Source: Adiantum capillus-veneris (Eukaryota; Streptophyta; Polypodiopsida; Polypodiales; Pteridaceae). Taken from it: DNA of 64,000 bases. How positions within the stretch are numbered: position 1 is the first letter of the stretch; each line of letters starts with the position of its first letter. Made by a program: the position numbers and the translations under genes. The DNA lies in assembly GCA_014529385.2 (NCBI GenBank), contig CM043959.1, forward strand, positions 64,743,753 to 64,807,752, written 5' to 3'. The notes under the pieces are model-generated. The model searched no databases. It was not told the origin of the DNA and saw only the letters and a program-made list of their open reading frames with translations. Positions 55,620 through 64,000 of this stretch are shown one piece after another.

Positions 55620-58600
55620 GTTGATAGCTTTGATTTTGCTAATGAGCAGGTTACTAATGATGTCCCTATGCTTGTTAATTACCTTGTTTCTAGGTTTTAA
55701 CCAGCCATGGGCAATCCATTCCTCCAAAGTGAAGTGCAATAGTAGCTTTGTGCTCATGGGATTCTCCAAACTCCCCAACATAACGAGAGAGTACCTAGGA
55801 AGTCTCCTTGTGAGACTCCCAAAAGAGGCCTCTCTCCGATTCGGGAAGAAGAAGAGGATCCATACAAAGGGCTCAAAAATTTGATTCTTGATGACGCATC
55901 TCCTTCTCAAAGGAGAACTCAAGAACCCCCACCAAAGGAACGAGAAAGAAGTGAGTCTCTTGCGACCTCGGCGAAGATGGCTCCACGAAGATGGCGGGAA
56001 AAACGCTCTCCATCACCTCCTAAATGAAGAAGACCATCGCACACTTCTCCACACCATAATTCAAAGAGGGATGACAAAAAGCAAGAGATGAAAAAGGTGA
56101 GAAAGAGGTCGCCCTCTTCTCCATCTTCTTTATCCTCTTCCTCTTATGAAGAAAGGATGGTGCCGACAAGGAAGAAGAAGGCAAGAAAAAGGCGAGAAAG
56201 AGGTCACCCTCTTCTCCATATTCCTCAAATTCTTCTTGTTTTGAAGAAAGCGATGGTGCAACTTTTGAACCATCAAAAATAAGAGGCCATAGAAAATCCT
56301 ATGCCGCATGGAAGAGGTTGTCCAAGCTTAGAAAGTTCAAAGAGGGAGGAAAGAGCATCTCTTTCCTTACCTACAATGGCACCTTTGGTGCTACAGACAA
56401 AGTCTTGGCCTTTATCCAACAATTCGATGCGGCGTTTGGAGATGAGGGATTCACAAAGTCCTCTAAGCTACACCATGTAGCTATGCAATGGTGGTCTAGC
56501 CTACGGGTAAACAGTGAATCTCCACGAACATGGAAAGCTTTAAGAGCTTCCATTATGAAGCACTTTTTGGCCACCGATGCCAAAGACAAAGTACTCACCG
56601 AATGGCGAAGCTTGAAGCTCTCTCCCTACGAATCCATTCACAAATATGTAGACAAGTTTTGGGATTTACATCTCAAAGCCAGTGTCTTCAAAAAGATGGA
56701 TTTTGGAGAGCAAAAACAACAACTTTGTGTTGGGTATGTCAACTCCCAAAGGCCACGCACTATATATGCGGTTATACACCATACTATGGTGGCTTCTCGA
56801 ATCAATTTCCAAACAAGGGCTAAGAGAGTTCCTAAGCCCACGGAAAACAAGGTTTCCAATGAGCCTAAGGGGAAGGACAATGTCCAAAAGTCTCCTAAGG
56901 GCAATTCCAATAACAATAAAGCTAAGGAGAAGGGAGTTTGCAAAGGCAAAAATACACTCTCTCCTAAAGAGCTTGAGTGTTACCGCAAGGATAACCGTTG
57001 TTTCAAGTGTGGCAAGCAAGGGCATGCGTACCGCGCTTGTCCCCAAAAGAACACCCGCCATGAGCCTCCTAGAGCTACCTTGGTCGAAATCCAAGAAGAG
57101 GAAGCTCACCAGAAAGGATCTCCTCTGTGCCATGCTTGGGAAAAGGTAAGAGAATATGATGCTTTTATTCTCTTTGACCCTGGTTCTACTCACAATTTCA
57201 TATCCACAAAGTTGGTCACCAAGCTAGGCATCCAAGCCTATGAGATGGGAGATGTCCTACCTGCAGATGGTGCTTTCAAGGGGCAAGAAGCTTCAGTCAC
57301 TCCCTTAATTGGGAAATTGAGGCTCCATGTCCAAAGCTATGCGGACAAAGAGGACTTCTTTATCTCTCCTCTCAAACATGAGGATGTAATCCTAGGGGCA
57401 CCATGGTTTGATCACATGGCTTCCAATGTTAAATTCCCTGAAAGGAGAATCTACTTTAGGTTAAGGGAAAAAGATATGTACATAGATGTTAAGGAAATGG
57501 GTAACACCAAACCCATTGTACATACGCAAGCTTTCAATAAGTCAATAAAGAGCTCTATTTCCATGTACATGATTTTTATTAAAGATTCTCAAAATAAACC
57601 TAAATTATTGAGGACATCCCTTGCGAACTACCTCCTAAACAAGGCAATGATGGCCATGCAATTGAACTCCTTCCAGGAAGTTCACTGCCTAATAAACCTC
57701 CTTATAAAGTTTCTCAAGCTCAACAAGAGGAGATTATGTGGCAAGTACATGAGTTAGTTGAGAAGGGCATGGTTAGGCCTAGCTCATCTCCATTTTGCTC
57801 ACATGTGTTATTAGTGCAAAATAAAGACGACACATATCGTATATGTCTCGACTATAGAGCACTACATAGGATCACTATCAAAAATAGGTTTTCTGTTTCA
57901 AGGGCAGAAGACCTATGTTATAAGCTACAAGGGTCCACCTACTTCATTAGGATTGACCTAAAAAGTGGCTACGATCAAATAAGGATAGTTGATCAAGATA
58001 TTGTAAAGACCGCATTTCACACTACGTTTGGTCTTTATGAATACATTGTCATGCCTTTTAACTTGACCAATGCACCAGCCACATTCAACCGCTTGATGGA
58101 GAAGCTATTCAGGCCTCACCGAACCTTTACTGGAGGGTTCTTTGATGATATTAACATCTACTCTAATTCACTAGATGAACACAAGCAACACCTCCAGGTA
58201 ATATTTCAAGTCTTAAGAGAGAGTAAACTTTATGTTAATCGAAAGAAAAGTGAATTTTTCTTGCAAGAGGTTCAGTATTTAGGTCACATTATCTCTCAAG
58301 ATGGCATCCAAATGGATCCATCAAAGTTAAAGGTAATAAAAGGATGGCCTAAACCAAGGAATCTTCATGAACTAAGAAGCTTTATAGGTATGTGTGTATA
58401 CTATAGACGCTTCATGGAAAAGTTGTCACAAATTGCAAGACCATTACATGACCTAACAAAGAAAAACATTAAGTATACATGGTCTACCAAGGAGAACAAT
58501 GCTTTCGAAAAGCTTAAAGAAAGCTTATCTCTCAAACTGTGCTTACACTTCCGGATCTCTCAAAGCCATTTGAGGTCCAATGCGACACTTGTGGTGATTG

Positions 58601-60338
58601 CCTTGGAGCTGTTTTGCTCCAAGAAGGGCACGCCATAGCCTATGAAAGTTGAAGACTCGATCCTGTTGAGCAAGCTCTAGGCATAAATGAAAATTAACTC
58701 CTCGCAGTTCTACATGCCTTAGACTCATGGAAGCACTATTTATTGGAGACTCCTTTTATTCTACGGACGGATCACCAAAGCCTTAAGTACTTCATGACGC
58801 AGACCAAGCTTTCCTACAAACAAATGAGGTGGACAATTTTCCTTTCGCAATTTCATTTTCATATTGCTCACATTGCTGGCAAGCATAATCAAGTAGCCGA
58901 TGCACTCTCAAGACAACCGAGAGTGAATGTGGTTTCCATTGCAACTCACAATGATCTATCTTCTATGATAATTAAGTATGCTATTGATCCCAATTTTAGA
59001 GATGTGATTTTAGCCCTTGCACTAGGGAAGAAAGAGGAACCATTTACTTTACAAGATAGTTATCTTCTCTATGCCAATAGGCTATGTGTTACTAACTCAC
59101 TACGTGAGAAAGTAATGTATGAATCTCATGCTCCTCCTTATGCGGGGCATAGAGGGATTTAGTCTACCCTAAAAGGGATTGAAACATATTTCTATTGGCC
59201 TACCATGAAAGCAAACATACAAGAGTATCTTTCTAAATGTGTGCTATGCCAAAAGACGAAGTTTGATAGGGAAGCAACCTCGATTGCTTCAACCTTTGCC
59301 AATCCCTAATTCACCATGGGAGAGCATATCCATGGATTTTATCTTTGGATTGCCTAAGTCTATCCATGGGAATATGGGAATATGGACGATAATAGAAAGA
59401 TTCAGTAAACAAGCTCATTTTATACCTGTCAAAAAGACTATCAAAGCCCATCAAATGGCAACCCTCTTCATTTTACAAATCTTCAAGTACCATGGCTTGC
59501 CAATGTCCATAGTGTCGGATAGAGATCCTAGAATAACCAGTATATTTGAGAATTTAGGGACAAGTCTAAACTTCTCTTTGGCCTATCACCCGCAAATGGA
59601 TGGCCAAAGTGAAATAGCTAACCTAACAATTCTTGATCTACTAAAAGCCTATGTAATGGAAGTAGATCAAAGGTCCCAATGGCAGAAGTACTTACCCTTA
59701 GTAGAGTATGCCTACAATAACATTATACATACTTCCACAGGAAAAGCACCTTTTGAGCCTCGAGGTAATTGAGGGAAGATCAAAACGTCCCCTGCTACTT
59801 AAGGTACATGGGAAGATCTTTGTTGCAGATGAGTATAGCCGAGACCTACAAGAATCTTTCCAAAAGATTAAGAATGCTATATCTATCTCACAGCAAAGAA
59901 AAAAGGCTGCTGCTGATAAGCACAAAAGAGCCCGAGCCTTTAAAGAAAATGATTGAGTCTTACTGAAATTTTCCAAGGCTTGATTAAGGCACACGAGGCA
60001 AGAATCCTACGGGACACCAAAAGAACTATGCTAAGTTAGCAAAAAGGTACTATGGTCCCTTTCAGATTCTTAGGCCAATCAATGAGATGGCCTATCAACT
60101 CAAGTTGCCCAGCCATTGGCTCATACACAATGCTTTTCATGTGAGCCTTCTAAAGCCTTACAAAGGAGAGCCACCTCAAGGACCAACTATTGAAGACCCA
60201 TTGGAGATCGAGGACCAAGAAGAGGTGTTGCAGCCCGAGTCCATTCCCCGACATGAAGACAAGGTATTAAGAGGCGGTAAGACTATCCGACAATATCTTA
60301 TTAAGTTTAAGAATTATCTTTTTGAAGATACTAGATAG

Positions 60339-60815
60339 ATGCAAGGCATACAATTAAAGGAGGATAACCTAAACCTTGTCAATGCTTACAATGCTTCCCT
60401 AGAGTAAGCAAATGTACAAATGTTTAAAATGAACAAAGTTTTTGTCTTATAACTCTGTTTTTCTTTATTTTGCACAAAAATGATGTAGTATGCATGCTTA
60501 GAATCAAGTTTGCGGCGACGACGTCTCGCAAACACCAAGTAGAGCTTGTCACTCTACTATGGAAGATTGATAGGACTAATGTGCAGACATGCTTGTGGGC
60601 AGCTTAGGCTCTCATGCGCCAAATGGACTAGTCATCCATTCTAGAACAATGTCATAGGGTAAGATAGGGATCCTCTACCCGCTAGAAAAAAGACTAATGA
60701 ATAGGCTTTATCTTCTCTACCCCATAGTCAAGGACGACTATGATTTCAAGAGAGAGGTAATGTCATAATAATTAATATCTAATTCTCATAAATGATTTTC
60801 TCATGTTAAATTGAT
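60339..60815 (+). repeat. G-long 3' UTR, polypurine tract and LTR start
   Basis: After the stop near 60338 comes about 420 bp of untranslated sequence similar at its end to bases 1-145. The polypurine tract (AAGAGAGAGGTAA) ends at 60760 and the LTR begins TGTCATAATAATT at 60761. The LTR is cut after about 55 bp. Confidence 0.85.
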
Positions 60816-61321
60816 TCCTTGATTGCATGTCCGTCCTCGCCCTTGGCCTGACATTACTCCCCCCTTGGAGAAGAGTTTTTATCCTCAAAAACACAAGTGG
60901 TAGTATCTTCGTAAGAACACTAATTTTTTCCTTATTGGCATCCCATACGTGGGCCAATTGTCCATACGCCCGATACCTAGTGCAGGGAGGAGGTTCAATG
61001 AAACCAAGAGCAACATCTTGATTTTCATAATTGTTGTCCTTTTGCAACCAATTGTATTTAAATGGTAACGCATGATAACTCACGTGAGTATCTTGAAAAG
61101 CTCAGAGCTAGTGAGGGATAGAATAGGGAGTATCCTCATGTCAGACTTCTAAACATTTCGGAACACACAAAACTACATGTTCACCCCTGATGAAGGTTAC
61201 GTGCCAACATACTTTGTCAGCACACCTACTAAGTCCTTGACTTATGAAACTATTGAATCGGTATCCAGCCCCACCACAACAGGTGTTCAAAGTTGAAAAC
61301 CTAACCTAAACAAATTCTAGA
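60813..61321 (-). pseudogene. 3' tail of a minus-strand short-LTR gypsy
   Basis: The minus-strand frame (about 61083-60880) has GFIEPPP and EKISVLTKILPLVF. These align with YIEPPT and ENISVLKKKFPTFVF at the end of G-short A, so this is the polyprotein tail. A polypurine tract (minus CCAAGGGGGGAGTAA, 60854-60868) adjoins an LTR start (minus TGTCAGGCCAAGGGCG). Only about 40 bp of that LTR remain before the G-long LTR. Upstream, the sequence is interrupted by the solo LTR at 61322. Confidence 0.75.
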
Positions 61322-61983
61322 TGTAACATTTAATGGTCTAGTAACTTGTGTGTAGCGGAAATTAGCATGAACATAGTGAGCATTTTATTAAAATAGATTC
61401 CTAATGAGAATAACAAGAGTGCTTGGGTGGAGAGAGCAACAAAAATTATAACACCTAGTTAGATAGCATGAACAATACTTCAAAAGAGAGAGAAATTAAT
61501 CAATTGACAATAGTTGAGGACCGGATTTGCATGGAGCCGGTCCTCCCTCCAAAAGGCTTTGTATTATGGTTTCTCCCATCAAGAGAGACATTTTACAATA
61601 CGATTCTTTGTGTTCCTTCAATACTAGCTAGTGCAATGAAAATGGAAACTTCAAGCACTAAGCAAAACACTTATCAAACACAACATCAGCTCCCTCACGG
61701 TCTCAGACCCAAGACCTCACACACCTTCGAAGATGGTGAGAGCTAGCGGGGTATGAGAGTAGATTGAGAGGAAGAAGGAGTAGTCTTACAAGAAAGATAT
61801 ACATCTCCTCACATAATCACTCATATTAGCATAGCTTAGCTTAGTAATTAGCATGGTAGAGGAGATGAGCATGCATTGAAGTTTGGCTCTTGGTTGGATT
61901 TGCGTCACAAAGCCAAGAGTTGTTGGTGTAGGCCTCCCTTCTCACAAGCTTGGAGTAGGTGAAAAGATTTCCATTAAAGCTCA

Positions 61984-62052
<69 letters not shown>

Positions 62053-62969
62053 TTCTTACTCTACACATGAGCTTGTGTGAGTGTGTGTGGATAATTCCCT
62101 TTGAAAAATCAGCCCCCTCTCTCTCTTGGTCGACCCCCTCTTGCTATTTGCTCTTGCTAGCACCTCATTGGACCCCCGCAGGCTTAGCCAATAGGATTTC
62201 AGGAGCATAAGTGATAGCCTTCTAACATGTGTCCCCCTTTCCCCTTTTGTGAGAGCTTTAGGTAATTAATTAATTCAACTAAACTCTCATTGGACCCCTT
62301 TGCCTCTTGGGCAATAGAAATCAGGCAAGCCATTGGGCTGCTAAATGCTCATTGGACCCCTTGGGAGATTGTCCAATAGTCTTCAAGAATTCTTAATTCT
62401 TATTGGTTATTTTATTAAGTGTTTTTAAATTAAATAAACTAGATTGACTCTAGCCTAATTTTCATTGGTCCACCTCCATGGCCATCCAATGGGATTTGAG
62501 TACACCTTGTGGGCATCTGGCCTAGGGAGCTGACATGTGTCCCTCTTTCCCCTTGTGTACAAATGAAGCTTGTGAGTGTGTGTGGGTGTTTCTCTCTCAT
62601 TTCCTACTTCTTGGGCTCGCCCCCTCCTATGTAGGGACTTGTGAAGACTTTTGTACGCACACACAAAGCATCCAAATTGCCTAAGCTTTGACCTTTGGAC
62701 ACAACCTTTGAATTTTGGAACCTTAGCATTTTGGAAGTCTTAATGGGCTGAACCTTAGGGTCTTTTAAGGCCATTGTTGCACATTGCTCTTTTACAGATG
62801 CCCCCCCCTCCCCTTGGATCCCTATTTTCCCTCCTTTGGATCCCTACTGTGGCCGGTCTGCCAACTTAACCAATATTCTAGCGTTTTCTCCCCTGGCACT
62901 TCCCCATATTAAATGATCAGTTTAACATGAGAAATTCATTAGGAGAATTAGATATTAGTTTTTATGACA
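61322..62969 (-). repeat. Solo G-long LTR with CTAGA target duplication
   Basis: A complete 1648 bp LTR, minus strand TGTCATAAAAACTAATATC ... CATTAAATGTTACA, with the same five bases CTAGA on both sides (61317-61321 and 62970-62974). No internal region accompanies it, so it arose by recombination between the two LTRs of a former full element. It holds a GA array (61988-62050). This copy defines the family LTR ends used for the other copies. Confidence 0.93.
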
Positions 62970-64000
62970 CTAGAATAGGGAGAGAATCGCCCATTTAGAA
63001 TGCATTGTGCTAACGTATGCTCTTAGCAGATTTTTTAACAAAAAATTATTTGTAAGCTGCCCATCCAAGCCGGGATAAATAGTAGCAGTAAGAGTGAGGT
63101 GCTTTCCCCCAACCACTTACAGACAGTCTAGGACTCAACCATTGAGTATCCAACCATATATTTGATATGGAGTGGAGACAACCAACTAGGTTGAAAGCGG
63201 ATTGGATTGGAGTAAGCTCATAGAGTTTAGACCATCCAACCACAGACACCCATCCTGAGCCAGTACCTTGTATGGCAAGGTGTAAAATCATAATAAATAT
63301 GCAGTAGAGATTGCACTTGCAGTGCAAAAAGGGGAAGAAAGAATAAAGTCCATGAATTTGCATGCCGCTTCGAATAAATCAGTGTTAAACACTAGGGCCG
63401 ATAACACCTAGTGTGCATGCATTTAACACAAACTTATCCAAACCGCAATTCCGTGACGAGACTTTCCACAGCACATACGGAAAAGACTGGGAACAAAAGT
63501 TGGACCATAACAGAATGTGACAACCCAGTCAAACCTAGGTACCAACCATGAGACATTCTCATGAACGTAGCATACTTGGTTATATGTAGAAACGACCCTC
63601 TGTTATGGTGGTTTCACAGAACTTGTAATCGGAACAAGGCTGTACTTAGTACCCATTAATTTCTGGCCACTGAAATTGTGCTTGATACGGTGTGCTCCAA
63701 ATGGTCTAATAAACGGATGCGACCAGCACGTAGGGATGTCGTCGCAACACATCATTAGGAATTAGGCTCCAGTGTCAGTCCCAGAGACTCATATTTGCCA
63801 CATGTGGAATATGTCTCAAATAAGGGTGGCAGAAAAAGCGACATCCATCAAGTACAAGATGTAGTGTGTGTGGAGGTAACTGACAAACACTCCGCAACAA
63901 AAGTGAGAGTAACCCTCATGATCATTGCTCCACACTGGCTAAATCGAACTCCTTGAGTTCCTAGACCATGTTGTATCCCATGTGACAACATGTGCCAAAG
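62970..64000. other. Unassigned DNA at the right edge
   Basis: No long conserved frame is present. Around 63023-63056 the plus strand can be read LADFLTKNYL followed by a stop, reminiscent of the end of a copia RNase H (LADxFTKxL), with untranslated-looking sequence after it. That would make this the 3' part of a plus-strand copia element, but the match is too short to rely on. The remainder to 64000 shows no recognisable terminus. Confidence 0.3.

Larger units (their letters stand above)
49779..60338 (+). pseudogene. G-long gag-pol, plus-strand copy (split by G-short A)
   Basis: After the split gag N-terminus (49779-49816 and from 55625) there is a charged Ser/Arg/Lys region (55900-56290). 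A gag domain follows (LTEWRSLKLSPYESIHKYVDKF), then a CCHC knuckle (CFKCGKQGHAYRAC, near 57000) and a protease with FDPGSTHNFIS (near 57175). The RT has YRICLDYRAL and catalytic FFDD (near 58142). RNase H has LRTDHQSLKYF and HIAGKHNQVADALSR. The integrase has CVLCQKTKF, VSDRDPRI and YHPQMDGQSEIAN. The last domain (KLPSHWLIHNAFHVSLLKPY, 60087-60338) is the gypsy tail. Lesions include a TAA near 55697, frameshifts near 57740, 58600 and 59755, and a TAG at about 59160. Confidence 0.88.
47817..60815 (+). mobile_element. G-long gypsy, plus strand, with nested G-short A
   Basis: It comprises the 5' LTR, primer site, leader (49379-49778), gag start (ATG 49779), gag-pol to 60338, a 3' UTR and polypurine tract ending at 60760, and the first 55 bp of the 3' LTR (60761-60815). 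G-short A splits gag 38 bases after the ATG, and the gag frame resumes at 55625 after the duplicated GTTGA. The 3' LTR is cut at about the same LTR position as the 5' LTR. The element is inactive. Confidence 0.88.

Noticed and set aside
1-64000. CRISPR arrays, prophage or bacterial operons
   Set aside because: Repeats are LTRs or microsatellites and not regularly spaced. The genes are eukaryotic retroelements with introns and plant primer sites nearby.

Overview
The window is nuclear DNA from a repeat-rich land plant. The evidence is spliceosomal-type introns, long dinucleotide repeats, and Ty1/copia and Ty3/gypsy retrotransposons primed from plant-type initiator-tRNA-Met sites (TGGTATCAGAGC). 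A fern or other large-genome plant would fit, but that lineage call is an inference from the element content and I cannot place the species. I see no bacterial operon, rRNA, tRNA or CRISPR array. I see no complete, ordinary host gene. Almost everything is nested transposable elements, most of them broken.

Layout. 1-2.6 kb: a plus-strand LTR of a long-LTR gypsy family (here 'G-long'), abutted by a minus-strand gypsy LTR (1850-2547). 2.6-12.1 kb: a composite minus-strand copia element ('Copia-1') with three LTRs, one full but mutated gag-pol, a second partial pol and a 1.1 kb segment of unknown origin. Its outer ends carry the same 5 bp target duplication (AGAAG). 12.1-14.2 kb: a gypsy tail, then AT-rich unassigned DNA. 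14.2-14.6 kb: a small ORF of uncertain origin. 14.9-18.6 kb, minus strand: the remains of a rolling-circle transposon of Helentron type, a PIF1-like helicase C-terminus running into an EEP endonuclease. Upstream of it on the same strand lies an intron-containing gene resembling the RPA-like proteins that accompany plant Helitrons. 18.6-25.3 kb: AT-rich DNA with degenerate repeats, an LTR relic and a small element with W-x-P-K motifs.

25.3-38.1 kb: an old minus-strand gypsy ('Gypsy-3', PBS TTGGCGCTATTGTCGGGGA) split by a young copia element ('Copia-2', 25489-30656). Copia-2 has two identical 227 bp LTRs, a perfect CAAAC duplication and two long reading frames separated by one frameshift. 38.7-39.3 kb: a gag fragment of another gypsy. 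39.3-44.0 kb: a minus-strand G-long copy. 44.0-46.9 kb: a truncated plus-strand short-LTR gypsy ('G-short B'). 46.9-47.8 kb: the 5' end of a minus-strand short-LTR gypsy. 47.8-60.8 kb: a plus-strand G-long element interrupted by an LTR-to-LTR short-LTR gypsy ('G-short A', 49817-55619, GTTGA duplication). 60.8-61.3 kb: the tail of a minus-strand short-LTR gypsy. 61322-62969: a solo G-long LTR with CTAGA duplications. 63-64 kb: unassigned.

How it works together. The retroelements encode the usual gag, protease, integrase, reverse transcriptase and RNase H, but only Copia-2 is near-intact. The order of nesting can be read from the target duplications. The most unusual parts are the three-LTR Copia-1 composite, the Helentron-type helicase-endonuclease beside an RPA-like gene, and a short-LTR gypsy apparently present at the same position in both LTRs of one G-long element.
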